Source: Asterias amurensis | Lineage: Eukaryota > Echinodermata > Asteroidea > Forcipulatida > Asteriidae | Assembly (NCBI RefSeq): GCF_032118995.1 | Contig: NC_092650.1 | Span: forward strand, 18,533,501-18,597,500 | DNA length: 64,000 nucleotides | Reading direction: 5' to 3' | Part shown: positions 49,201-59,164 of the stretch, one piece after another | Numbering within the stretch: position 1 is the stretch's first letter | Layout of the letters: each line of letters begins with the position of its first letter | Translations under genes and position numbers: made by a program | Notes under the pieces: generated by a model | What the model was told of the DNA's origin: nothing | The model's input: the letters and a program-made list of their open reading frames with translations, nothing else | The model's database searches: none

Positions 49201-52200
49201 ATCCCATTTCTTGGGGAAAAGGGGATCCTCAAGGAGCTGGTAGTAGCGGTAATCTATTGAGAGTTTACTCTTAGAAGTCTTTGAAGTTTAAGTGAAACCA
49301 CAGGGCTGTGTGCTTCGTTTTTGAAAGGGCAAGGGCACCAAGGCATTTTCTCCTTGGTAAAGGGCACCATATGATGTAATTGCAAATCCGACTGGAGCAT
49401 TTCAAGGGCACCAAGTAAATGACCAGGGGACACGGAGGCAATCGCCTTCGTTGCCTCCGTGAAGTATCAGGCCTGAAACCAGTATACAAATATTGACTGC
49501 TTCGAGTGCCATGGTTAAAACTATGACTCCTGAGGTGATCCCCGGAGTGTTCTATTTTCCCGAGGCGAAGCCGAGGGAAAATAGAGCGCTACGGGGATCA
49601 CCAAGGGAGTCATAGTTCTAACCATTGCACGAGTAAAAACAGTCAATATTTGTTTTATAACACCCCAAACATTTCTAACTATTGTACTATTATTATTAAG
49701 TTGCAGACCTGAATGCTACAATCCACGAACGACGCGAATACAGATTGCAAACACTTTTACTGTGCTGCATGTAGTATCCTGCAATCCTAAATGGTTACAG
49801 ACTATTAATTTATCATCCTCGTACACGCAACGGACGTCTGGGTACTGCACGCCATGTGCTAGTCTTCGGACTAGCGCATGACAAACCGACGCACTATCAC
49901 ACGGCCGTCGTCTAGCAAAACTAAGACATGTCATGTGACGCGCTCTAGCAGAATACTTGTAAGGGGTGTTATAATACACACTAGCTTTGATTGATGGATT
50001 GATTGACTTGTTTTTGACTAAACTATTGATATAAACAAACCTCAGTAACATCTTTATCCGTGTGAACTGTAGTCGTCATGATGGGCGTTGGGGAGCGGAA
50101 TTCCCCAGGGTCGCCTCTGGTCCTTAACCATGGCTCGGTCTGTGGTACCACTGAACCCCGTAGTATGATGTGAAATCCATTGTTACCAAACACTGCAGTA
50201 GTGGAACATAGAATATAGGTTAAACTTTCCATAAATTAAAACCCCTTTTTATACCTTCAAGCTGCTCCTAGGAAAATGTGCAATTAATATTATACAAATA
50301 TTGAGTGGCGAAGAGGTAACTAGGTGTACGTCTATTCCCCAGAGGAACTTTGAGTGACTCGAAGAGGGGCCTATTTCCTGAGGCCGACGGCACTGGACAC
50401 TTTTGGTAATTTTCAAAGACCAGTCTTCTCATCACATGGTGTATCTCAACATATGCACAAAATAACAAACCTGTGAAAATTTGAACTCAATTGGTCGTCG
50501 AAGTTACGAAAAAATAATGGAAGAACTAACACCCTTGTCATACGGAGTTGTGTGCTTTCAGATGCTTGAATTCAAAACCTCACAATCTAATTCTGAGGTC
50601 TCAAAATCTTGAAAATGTTTCTCAAAAAACAACGTTACTTCACAGGAAGCCATTTCTCACAATGTTTTATACTATCAACATCTCTCCATTGATCGCTAAC
50701 AACAAGTAAGTTTTTTTTGCTAACAATTATTTTGAGCAATAATAAATAGTGTCCAGTGCCTTTAACCACCAGCTATTTGAGGGTGTATGTACTTTTTGTA
50801 GGACAAAAAACACAATGTGCACAGATTTACACTAAACTTACACAGTTTGAAGATAATGATAGTAGAAATCTTCCCTGAAAATATTACTTGCTGAGGTGCT
50901 GTAGTTTGTCGGTAATGAGTAAAACAATGTAATGAAAATAATTTTCGTCTCATGAGACCAAATTTTTATTTTTGTATTTTACAAATGTATTTTCATTACC
51001 TTGTTTTACTCATTTCTCAAAAACTACAGCACATCAGTAAGTAATATTTGAAGGGAAGCTTTCCACTATCATTATCTTCAAACCCTGTAAGTTTAATGTA
51101 AATCTATGGACATTTTGCCACCAGGCCATGACACCATCGCTCTCTTCAACTCACCTGTATAGTCTTCATCTTTCCAGATGTCCATCTGAGCCGTTGTGCA
51201 GAGCTCCTTTAGTTCCTTATTGGATAACTGCTCAGACAGGAGAGGGAACTCTTTCAGGTGTGTGTAGATGATGTCATTGTCTTCGGCAGTCCTCTCGTAG
51301 GGTCTGAGAGAAACATTACATGTAATTACATGAATCAACTAGTTTGGGTTTTTTTGTTTTTTTAATAATAATAATTGTGGCTTCTTATAGCGCACATGTC
51401 TGTCGCTCAGTGGGCTCCAGGCGCTTTAACATACAGTATTTCCTGCCAGATGTGGGACTACGTTTTTGAATTATGAGACCTAATCCTTAAAAAGCACCAT
51501 GTAATGTTTTATAGGGTGCTATGGTGCAGTATGAGATATTCCCTAACTACAAGGATGGATGGCCACTTTAATGTGAGGGGCTACACTGGACTGCAGACCA
51601 GATCAATAGACCATTCCCATGAAATATGTCAATTGCACATAGCGCGTGCGCACTGACGTTTTGGTTGGCAAATTGAGGGAACATCGCGCTGTTTTGTACA
51701 CGGGTAATGGGTGCGTGACGCAGACGCGATTGGGCTTCTGCTTAGTGCACAACTCTATGGCGTTTGCCAACCAACAGGGTCTGTACGCATGCGTGAATGT
51801 TATTAGCATATTTCATGGGAAGGGTCCATTGCCACTGGCATGACTGGGGGTACTCACAAGGCTGACACTAGGACCCTGGCTGGTAGAGCAGAATGCACTA
51901 CCTTTTTATGTCATTATCCCTCTGCAGTCCTCTCATAGGGTCTGAGAGAAATATGACATAACGTGAATCAACTATTTTTCTATTTTTTGTTTGTATGAGA
52001 TATCGCCTTCAGCTGGACGGCAACTTCAAAATGAGGGCTACACTTAAATGATTTGGGCCATTGACCCAGATCCACTGTCACCAGGGACACAGTGGAAACT
52101 TTTGACGGGGCACCAAGGCCAAGACCAGGGGAAAAAGAGGCCGCGGCCTCAATGTTAAGGGAGCGTCTCAAAAGTCGGAACGGTAGGAACGTTCTTTTTG

Positions 52201-55200
52201 GATCGCAAGAGTATCCCCGCCGCTTTTGTCCGTTCCACAGGACCGGTCTTTTGGAACGCTCCTCGTATACTTTGTCATGATGTTGCGATCCTGCGGGCAT
52301 ATGCCCACGATCCATTGGATAGCGGGCATATGCCCGCAGGAACGTTCTTTTGCGCTAGGAACGTGCCCGACTTTTGAGACGCTCCCTAATTCAGCCGATT
52401 TTCTACCTTCCGCCAAGGTAGTAGTTTATAAACAGGACAGTTCTTTTCAGAACTGAGAAGTTTTGATTCTGAAAATCTACTCTGCGGTAGGAGAAAAGTC
52501 TCCCAAATTTTGAAAAATCTACTTTGCATTAGTAGAATTTATAGCAAGACAGGTTCCCAGAAGGTAGTTTACCCAGCAAGAAGATATACACACGGTGTTA
52601 CTGCAAATCAAACATGCAAAGCATCAAGCATTTCTTAAAAGCCAAGATGAACTTTCTCTCAACTCACAGTTTCTTGAGAAGCGTCCTGAGTTCTTTGATT
52701 CTCTTAGCGGCAATGATGACCGGGTCTACAATCTTCCTCTCCTTGTGTAGTTTGGCCATGTGGTCAGCTACGTCATGACTCAACGTCTCCGGTGAAACGA
52801 TGTCAGATAAGCGATTTGTGCTACTCGGGACAGCGGTCGCCGAACCTGGTTGATGAAGAACATTAAATTCTCATCAGTTTAGAAAGAAATTATTGGGATC
52901 TTACAATGTACTGGGTACAAGAAGCATTCTTGAATGCATGCAATCTTAAGGGTAATTTAATGCAGAGTTCTCTCTACAATTTGCCCAGGAAAAGATATTT
53001 TGTTGAAGTATATCATGGGAAAAGGGCAAAAGGGGTCGACAGGCTTTTAGTCGTCTCACAGCACACATCACATGACCCAAATTGCTTTTAACTTTGTCAG
53101 TGGTTTGCAAAGCAGCAAGACTGTATAATTTTTCTGTCTTCTGTAAAGGCAAAATATGAGACTTGGTTATAAAAGACACTGGACATCTTTGGTAATTGTC
53201 AAAGACCAGTCTTCTCACTTAGTGTACATTTTATCTCAACATAGATGCATAAAATAACTGTGAAAATTTGAGCCTGATTGGTCTTCAAAGTTGCCAGATA
53301 ATAATTAATAAAAAAAACAATCTCAGGAAGTTGTGTGCTTTCTGATAGGGTAATCAAGGCTAAGACTATGGGGTAACAGTAGAGGCCTCTGTGGAATTAC
53401 AGGCCTGAAATCAAATCAACGATTTGACACATGAGAAAACCTGGTCAAAGGGTTGAGGGAGATCTCATCTCTTGTACATTTTTTTAAATAAATACATTTT
53501 TATAAACTAATATATGTTTAAGAAGTAACTGTACATATATAAATAAATAAATAAATAAATAGTAAACTTGCATACCATGGCAGTTTAATGGCTATGGCTA
53601 ACGGCCAAGATTCTGTGATTCACGATGAATGGCAAGTCAATTTACTCACAGATCAAAATGATCATCCTGGTGCTAATAATGAGAACCTTTGTTGTCTTCT
53701 CCTTTGTTATGTCAAGGTTTCATTATATCAATGATATTTTCTAAAGAAAAAATATTTTTCTAGAAGCTCCAACACTCTTACCTGTAGCTTCATTGGAGAT
53801 GCTTTTCATTGGTTGGTCCCGCCTCCCAATAGGAATGCTGGGTAATGGTTTATTGTTGGCAAACATCCGCTGGTAGTTCTCCATGAAGAAATGATGGCCA
53901 TCTTCTGTAGACTCAGTGATTGCCCTAAGAAAACACGCAAAGTTTGTTGTGACAGTTAGTTCTTTTTTAATAATAAACTGCTCACAAAAAGTTAAAAATT
54001 TTTTTAAAGCCATTATACACTTTCGGCACAGAAAATAAAGTAAAAAAGCTCACAGATAACTTACAGGGTTTACAGAAGGTAATGGTGAAAGACTTCTCTT
54101 AAAATATTATTCCATGAAATGCTTTACTTTTCGAGAAAACATTAAAACAATTATCAATTCTCGTTGTCGAGAATCACATATTTGTTTTAAACACATGTTA
54201 TATCACACCGCGAAAACAAGGGTGGGTTTTCCCCGTTATTTTCTCCCGACTAAGATGACCGATTGAGCCTAAATTTTCACAGGTTTGTTATTTTTTATAT
54301 CAGTTGTGATACACAAAGTGTAGGCATTTGGACAATACTGTTTACCGAAAGTGTCCAATGGCTTTAATCAAGTATGTCTTTTTTATGTAAAAACTCTCTT
54401 TGTAATGTTATTATCAATGCAAAGTTGAAGCGTTTCTCTTTAAAAAGATACCACATTTTTGCAATGATTACATGTTGCTGAGTTTGGCTACATGAATGAC
54501 AATGAGGCAAAGTCATAAATCAAATGTGCCAAAATTACCGTTTTCTGCGCTGCACAGTCAATAGCTAATGATCAATAATTAAACCGGTCAAGCTTCAGAA
54601 CTATGGATGGTTTACACCAGTGAGCACACCACACACAATTTGCCCTCATTTCTTGAAAAACACCCTTTTTGGGGTATTTACACAAATTCTTTTCTCAATA
54701 AAGTGGATTAAGATCAGTAAGTTGTCTTGCTTGTTTGAAATACAGTGTCAACTTGTTTGTTTACACAGTAACACAAAATTGCCAATGTGTGTCCCCTTAA
54801 AATGTAAGTAATGACTCAATATAATTTTTAGCTTGGTAACAAGCAATAGCGAGCTGTTGATAGTATAAAACATTGTGAGAAACGGCTCCCTCTGAAGTAA
54901 TATGGTTTTTGAGAAAGAGGTAATTTCTCACTAAAATATTTGAATTTGATTTCGAGACCTCAGACTTAGATTTTGAGGTCCCGAAATCAAGCATCTGAAA
55001 GCACACAACTTTGTGTGACAATGGTGTTTTTTCTTCCATTATTATCTTGCAACTTTGACGACCGATGGGAGATTTTTTGGACGCTTGGTGGCAGCAGACT
55101 TACCAGGTAAAATCCATTGTTCTCGGTAATGTGCGCATACTCAGAACTACATAACAATGGAAATTTACCTGGTAAGTCTGCTGCCACCTAGCGTTCCAAA

Positions 55201-56650
55201 GTCTCCCATTGAGCTCAAATTTTTACAGGTGTGTTCTTTTGTGCATATATGTTTAGATACACCAAGTGAGAAGACTGGTCTAACAGTAATGTCTAGTGTA
55301 ATTAAGACCAGATATATACCTTCCTTTCAGACCCTCATGGTTGTTAATTATATCCAAATTGGTGTAGTCGATGACAGGTCTTGGATCCTGCCCTGGAACT
55401 GAAATAAAAAGAATAAACATCGTAATCAAGGGGTGTTACAATCAGGCCTGGTTGAATTGAGAAATAAGACATCTGGCGTACACCGCACTGTCTTTGTTTG
55501 TGTGCTGTATATGCGTGAATGACGCCTGTGCACCGAAATGGAGCAGATAAAATCCAATTAACCTCGATTGGTCTGAACATTCGTGTTTCATAGACATAGT
55601 AATAATTGTTGAGTGCACTTTGACAGCAAAAGCAGCAGTGAGTATCCATGCAGAGTAGGAAATTTAACTTTTTGTATGTTTTTTGTATGTAAAACTCGGC
55701 AAAAAAGGCATAATAAACAAGCATTGTAAATGTACGTTCTCAGAGTCGGACAGTGTGTTGGAGAAGAAAACAAATTCTCTTTTGCCACCACTTATTGATT
55801 TTGTTATGAAAAAATGTGCACTAGGCCTATAATTTACACACAAATTATATTAATATTATTTCTTTCTGATTGTAAAAATTACATTTTTTAAAAAAGTGGT
55901 GGCAGAGTTATTTTTGCCTGCAAGTGCAAGTTGTTAATGACCTAGTAATAGTATACAGTTAGTTATATTAATATCCCAGCAGTGAGTGTGCGATTGTTGT
56001 TTGTAAATTATATTACTCATTATTTTTGTTATTAGTATTATTTTAATTGAGAGATGCAGATACATAGAGCCAGCCGAGCAACTTGATGGGCTCGTCAGGG
56101 GAGGAGGTTGTCAATTGCCAATCAATAGGCACGGCCAGAAACAAATGCATGAAATTCACAGTGTGACACCCACCAGGGCCCCAATTTCATAGAGCTGCTA
56201 AGCACAACAATTTGCTTAGCATGAAATTTCTTCCTTAAAAAAAATTAATATAGACAAAATTTCAATTTGTTGCATGTTTCTTGTTACTGGTATTCAGCTG
56301 TTGTTTGCTTATCCTGAAAATCATGTGGAAATTTGGTTGGAAATCCTGTTTTTATCAAGGAAGAAATTTCATGCTTAGCAAATTTTTGTGCTTAGCAGCT
56401 CTATAAAATTGGGCCCAGTTGTCCACACATCGTAATTTGGGGTTTGGGGCGAATGTGCAGCTCACTTCAAATCGGCACCCATTCCTTCATTCAATTTCAA
56501 TGCAAGTTCAGACTACCAGACTGTTTGTTTCTTACCTTTGTGTCGTATTTTCTGGGGATCTCTTTCACTCCACTTGACAACTTTATTATCACCCTTTCCA
56601 TGAACAATCGTAGACGAAGCCATTTCATTTAAATCACTTTCACCAAACAT
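43209..56650 (-). CDS. CNBD1: Cyclic nucleotide-binding domain-containing protein 1-like
   Basis: Thirteen coding exons on the minus strand, 5' to 3': 56,650-56,536, 55,398-55,320, 53,924-53,782, 52,845-52,668, 51,303-51,155, 50,192-50,041, 48,968-48,907, 47,893-47,815, 46,999-46,867, 46,272-46,163, 45,911-45,761, 44,209-44,142, 43,340-43,209. Every junction is GT-AG and all phases agree, giving about 461 residues. The ATG at 56,623 (AATGAAATGG) has the better context and would give 452. Human CNBD1 is about 436. Two cyclic-nucleotide-binding-like beta-rolls are visible: VFGNNGFHIILRGSVVPQT to DCFGTLERLEG, and VLVSEGYLCPFIAFIKSGDC to MGRLQEAESFGEISVL. The second keeps FGEISVL of the phosphate-binding cassette, but the following segment DAEAITCSIV lacks the usual PR(A/T)A arginine, so nucleotide binding is doubtful. 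The motifs NNGF..IL.G...PQT and MG.L.E.ESFGEISVL match CNBD1 as I recall it. Function is unknown; no membrane segments. Confidence 0.8.
43784..44170. repeat. 192-bp tandem duplication including a CNBD1 exon edge
   Basis: 43,784-43,975 and 43,976-44,170 are near-identical, from ATCTTAGTGGTA(G/A)AACGGT through GTGATGTGCATCAGGTC to CTTACCCTCGTTAGGTTACC. The second copy contains the splice donor and 3' part of exon 12 (44,142-44,209). The first carries a duplicate donor and about 28 bp of duplicate exon. Confidence 0.9.
45196..45567. mobile_element. MITE family B copy
   Basis: TTAAAGCCATTGGACACTTT then CGGTAAACAG ... TTTTCCGAAAGTGTCCAATG then GCTTTAA. Near-perfect inverted ends of about 23 bp and TTAA edges. 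Confidence 0.92.
46316..46680. mobile_element. MITE family A copy
   Basis: TTAAAGAAGCTGGACACTAC ... TGATTTTGAGTAATATTTAG. The right terminus is lost. It lies 44 bp from CNBD1-like exon 10. Confidence 0.85.
47085..47210 (-). repeat. Possible retroelement 3'-end fragment
   Basis: On the minus strand: AAGAGGATCAGAGCATACTG, then ATTGAAACGTCGAGTTAAAA, then GGTTCTTTTCAGAACCACCC. GAAACGTCGA-type motifs with a short TTCTTTTCAGAA hairpin are common near the ends of several retroelement groups. I cannot name the family. Confidence 0.4.
47982..48460. mobile_element. Element family I with terminal palindrome
   Basis: 48,340-48,460 is a long palindrome: GGTTTTCAACTAGTGGTTTA ... GGCCTGGTTCTTGATAATTT / AAATTATCAAGAACCAGGCC ... 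TAAACCACTAGTTGAAAACC. The rest (CATGGGCGTGACAAGCGAGC, AGTTTCATCATTCCTATTGG, ACCCGAGGGCCTTACCATTT) recurs inverted at 61,716-62,235. Confidence 0.85.
49308..49482 (+). repeat. Dispersed repeat H
   Basis: TTTTTGAAAGGGCAAGGGCA, TCCTTGGTAAAGGGCACCAT and GAGGCAATCGCCTTCGTTGC match 35,280-35,450. Confidence 0.8.
49483..49652. mobile_element. Foldback element family J
   Basis: ACAAATATTGACTGCTTCGA ... ACAGTCAATATTTG ends. Inside, GTGATCCCCGGAGTGTTCTA and TAGAGCGCTACGGGGATCAC form a long stem capped by CCCGAGGCGAAGCCGAGGG. Confidence 0.8.
49653..49985. mobile_element. Possible inverted-repeat element
   Basis: TTATAACACCCCAAAC at the left is matched by AAGGGGTGTTATAATA at the right, about 320 bp apart. 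Only one copy is seen here. Confidence 0.45.
50388..50766. mobile_element. MITE family A copy
   Basis: GGCACTGGACACTTTTGGTA ... AAATAGTGTCCAGTGCCTTT then AACC, with CTCACAATCTAATTCTGAGG hairpin remnants. Confidence 0.88.
50800..51115. mobile_element. Foldback element family O
   Basis: CAGATTTACACTAAACTTAC ... GATAATGATAGTAGAAA on the left is inverted on the right as TTTCCACTATCATTATC ... GTAAGTTTAATGTAAATCTA. The centre holds a second inverted pair around TGTAGTTT / AAACTACA. Half of another copy is at 63,850-64,000. Confidence 0.8.
51607..51829. mobile_element. Inverted-repeat element family M
   Basis: Left GACCATTCCCATGAAATATG; right CATATTTCATGGGAAGGGTC. TTGGTTGGCAAA inside is matched by TTTGCCAACCAA. 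About 223 bp. Confidence 0.8.
51906..51985 (-). pseudogene. Duplicated edge of CNBD1-like exon 5
   Basis: TGTCATTATCCCTCTGCAGT, then CCTCTCATAGGGTCTGAGAG, repeats the exon 5 acceptor end (51,268-51,345: TGTCATTGTCTTCGGCAGTC, CTCTCGTAGGGTCTGAGAG). The duplicated intron part CGTGAATCAACTA also matches. The rest of the exon is missing, so it is not a usable exon. Confidence 0.75.
52157..52387. mobile_element. Inverted-repeat element family G
   Basis: GGGAGCGTCTCAAAAGTCGG ... CCGACTTTTGAGACGCTCCC. A second inverted pair, CGGGCATATGCCCACGATCC / GGATAGCGGGCATATGCCCG, lies inside. Confidence 0.92.
52388..52600 (+). repeat. Dispersed repeat L
   Basis: CCGATTTTCTACCTTCCGCC, AAGGTAGTAGTTTATAAACA, GGACAGTTCTTTTCAGAACT and ATATACACACGGTGTTA match 36,640-36,810. 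It sits directly against the family G element. Confidence 0.65.
53169..53340. mobile_element. Truncated MITE A
   Basis: AAAAGACACTGGACATCTTT ... GGAAGTTGTGTGCTTTCTGA. Only the left half remains. Confidence 0.8.
53540..53563. repeat. (AAAT)n microsatellite
   Basis: Six AAAT units. Confidence 0.85.
54004..54366. mobile_element. MITE family B copy
   Basis: TTTAAAGCCATTATACACTT ... CCGAAAGTGTCCAATGGCTT then TAA. Confidence 0.9.
54800..55300. mobile_element. MITE family A copy split by a nested foldback
   Basis: 54,830-55,066 runs from TTAGCTTGGTAACAAGCAAT to GACGACCGAT. Family A resumes at about 55,207 with TTGAGCTCAAATTTTTACAG. The outer ends are eroded. Confidence 0.8.
55067..55210. mobile_element. 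Nested foldback element in MITE A
   Basis: GGGAGATTTTTTGGACGCTT, then GGTGGCAGCAGACTTACCAG, is inverted at the right as CTGGTAAGTCTGCTGCCACC, then TAGCGTTCCAAAGTCTCCC. About 140 bp with 50-bp arms. Two further TAAGTCTGCTGCCACCAACT-like pieces occur at 60,290-60,310. Confidence 0.85.
56172..56415. mobile_element. MITE family C copy
   Basis: GGGCCCCAATTTCATAGAGC ... GCAGCTCTATAAAATTGGGCCC (ends given in part), with the usual internal TTGCTTAGCATGAAATTTCT pair. It lies in CNBD1-like intron 1. Confidence 0.9.
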
Positions 56651-57046
56651 GTGCAGAAGGGGGGAAAAATCAACATTCCGGAAGACCGGTGTCAGGACCA
56701 CAAACGCAACCCACTGACTGTCTTTACAACTTCTGAAGAAATTGTGCTAGGCAACAATAAACAGTCCGCTTGAGGGCGCTATTCCAATATTTATAATTAA
56801 TTGGCCGTGCGCGTGTGTGATGATTGGATGACACGGATTGTCACAAGAGCATCTTATTTCTCCTACATCGCTGGCAATCTCCCCGCATCTATGATGAATT
56901 GAATGATGAACGTATGCGGTGTTGCCATGTCGTCATGTTAATGAGGGCCATCTTGTGATGCTGTTGTTTTCACCGCGAAGATGACGGCTGAGAAAAAAAG
57001 AATTGATTTAGGAAATCAAACAAATCAATGATGTGAAAAATAATCG
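56651..57046. promoter_or_regulatory. Candidate bidirectional promoter between CNBD1-like and CNGB-like genes
   Basis: The gap between the CNBD1-like start (minus strand) and the first plausible plus-strand 5' exon. A plus-strand donor AATCG|GTAAGC lies at 57,046/57,047. Upstream of it is a short open frame starting ATGACGGCTGAG at 56,982 that ends before the donor, so this exon would be untranslated. Neither transcription start can be placed from sequence alone. Confidence 0.35.
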
Positions 57047-57544
57047 GTAAGCATGAATGATGGATGGATGGAGGAGAGAAACTATAAAACATATGTTAGT
57101 TACTAAGTTGGAGTAGAGGAGGGATGAGACGAAAAATGACATTTATTTGATTTATTTTGAGGTTCTGAAAAGTGGAATTACAAGTTGACAGTTGAGCTGT
57201 TTATGTATGGAATAGTCTAGCCCACCTTGTTGAGCTGTAACATAGGTTTCATCACTGTCACCCGTCGAAGGAGGGCTGTAATGGTGACAGTGATGAGACC
57301 GATGTTAAAAGCGGAGCCATTAACAGCTCAACAACGTGGGCTAGGAATGGTCCTAATGTACAGACAGCAGACTCCCTTATTCCTCCATGATTTATGAGAT
57401 GAATTTCAGTGTTCACAGATTGCTGATCACCTCCCCATGATCACTAGTCACAGATTTAATGTTTGTTGTTCACCATTGAAATGTGTTTTGTGGTGGGATT
57501 TTGATAATGCTTACAAATAATATTATTTTTTTTTTGTTTTTACT
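57047..57544. other. Intergenic or first intron; contains a palindromic element
   Basis: 57,217-57,350 has inverted ends TAGCCCACCTTGTTGAGCTG / CAGCTCAACAACGTGGGCTA and an inner pair CATCACTGTCACC / GGTGACAGTGATG. Nothing else is recognised. Confidence 0.7.
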
Positions 57545-57690
57545 CATATGCACCGATGTGTGTAAGCACTGTATAAGTACTTTCCCGAGTCCTGTGAAAA
57601 AAATCACTGGCATTTTACCTGGGTGGGATTCGAACCCATGACCTTTGCAATTCTAGAGCAGATATTAATTTTTGGTGATATTCTATATCC
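57545..57690 (-). mobile_element. tRNA-derived SINE copy, reverse orientation
   Basis: The plus strand shows GTGGGATTCGAACCCATGAC (inverted B box), TTTGCAATTCTAGAGCAG and CTTTCCCGAGTCCTGTGAAA, the reverse complement of the 41,043 SINE. The box A end is cut off. Confidence 0.75.
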
Positions 57691-57732
57691 CCGATACAAT
57701 TTAACAGCTTACAAATGAGTTACTTACAAAGA

Positions 57733-57900
57733 CCATGTGACCTGTGACATCACATGTTTTGCAAAAGGGCAGGAGCCAGGCGTTAATTTCCTGCAAGTTG
57801 TACACAGCTGAATGGAAGAAAAATTCAAACTTCATTCTATGGCACAGTACGATTATTATTGACTTTTGACGTAAAAAAAAGAGGCATTAAAACTTGCTTT
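57733..57900 (+). repeat. Dispersed repeat K
   Basis: CCTGTGACATCACATGTTTT ... GTACACAGCTGAATGGAAGA, as at 2,764-2,960. Confidence 0.55.
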
Positions 57901-57943
57901 AATAACTGTTATGTACAATTTATTCTTCTGTACGGTAGTTATG

Positions 57944-58885
57944 TTGGGCGCGATCGGTCAATCTGCGCAATCAACCGATCGCGCTGCGCTATTGAACGAT
58001 CAAATTAAGATCAATTGGTCGCGCAGCAATCGGTCGATCGCGCAACAATCGGTCGATCGCGCAACAATCGGTCGATCTCGCAATGACATCTTTGCCCGAT
58101 TGACCGATTGCGCTACAAGTATTTTTTCCCGTTATCGGCAGATCGCGCAGGAAAGGCTTTGCGCGATCTACCGATCGTGCAGGAATGGGTTTGCGCGATC
58201 GACCGATAGTGCAGGAAAAATTTTGCGCGATCAACCGATCGTGCAGGAAAAGTTTTGCACGATCTACTGATCGTGCAGGAATGGGTTTGCGCGATCGACC
58301 GATCGTGCAGGAATGGTTTCGTGCGTTCGATCGTGCAGGTAAACTATTCCTTGGGGCGATTTCTCAAAGCAATAACATTCATAGCAGGACAAATTTTCAG
58401 TATCACCATAGTGATTTATATAGTGACGTCACACTACGATTGATTTGCAGTTACAATCAATGTTACATCTTTGTGAATTCGGCCCCTGAACATCAGCCGA
58501 TCGCGCAAAACAATTCCTGCACAATCGGCCGATCGCGCAAAACCATTCCTGCACAATCGGCCGATCACTCATAACCATTCCTGCACAATCGGCCGATCAC
58601 TCATAACCATTCCTGCACAATCGGCCGATCGCGCGAAATCATTCCTGCACAATTGGCCGATCGCGCCGAGCCATTCCCGCACGATCGGTTGATCGCGCAT
58701 GTTCGTTGCCGAATATTGCGCGATCGACCGATTGTTGCGCGATCGACCGATTGTTGCGCGATCGACCGATTGCTGCGCGATCGACCGATTGCTGCGCGAC
58801 CAATAGATATTTCAATAGCGCAGCGCGATTGGTCGATAGCGCAGCGCGATCGGTTGATCGCGCAGATTGACCGATTGCGCCCAAC
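57944..58885. mobile_element. GATCG-rich foldback element (family D), complete
   Basis: Terminal inverted repeat: left TGTTGGGCGCGATCGGTCAA, right TTGACCGATTGCGCCCAACA. Each arm of about 400 bp is itself a tandem array of 17-30-bp GATCG-containing units. The core (58,340-58,490) has TTTCAGTATCACCATAGTGA, GTGACGTCACAC and CTTTGTGAATTCGGCC, shared with 4,905-5,035. No coding capacity. Confidence 0.9.
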
Positions 58886-59164
58886 AGTTACACGATACAG
58901 AATGTATTTTTATTCATTAAAGATCAACTTGCCTGCCAGGAAATGCCGTGGATTGTTCAGGTCACTCTTTTTGTAAACAAAGAAAAAAGTTCCACACTTA
59001 ATAATTGCCCTTAAAATTTTGCGGAACATTGTTTTGTTATTCTGGAATTATGGTTTCAGTATGGTATTTTTTTCTAAAGATGACAAAAAATTTTTGAATG
59101 TTTGGACTAACTTTCACTAACCAAGAAATTTGTTGTTATTTTAAACCAATAGACAGTTGTGTGA

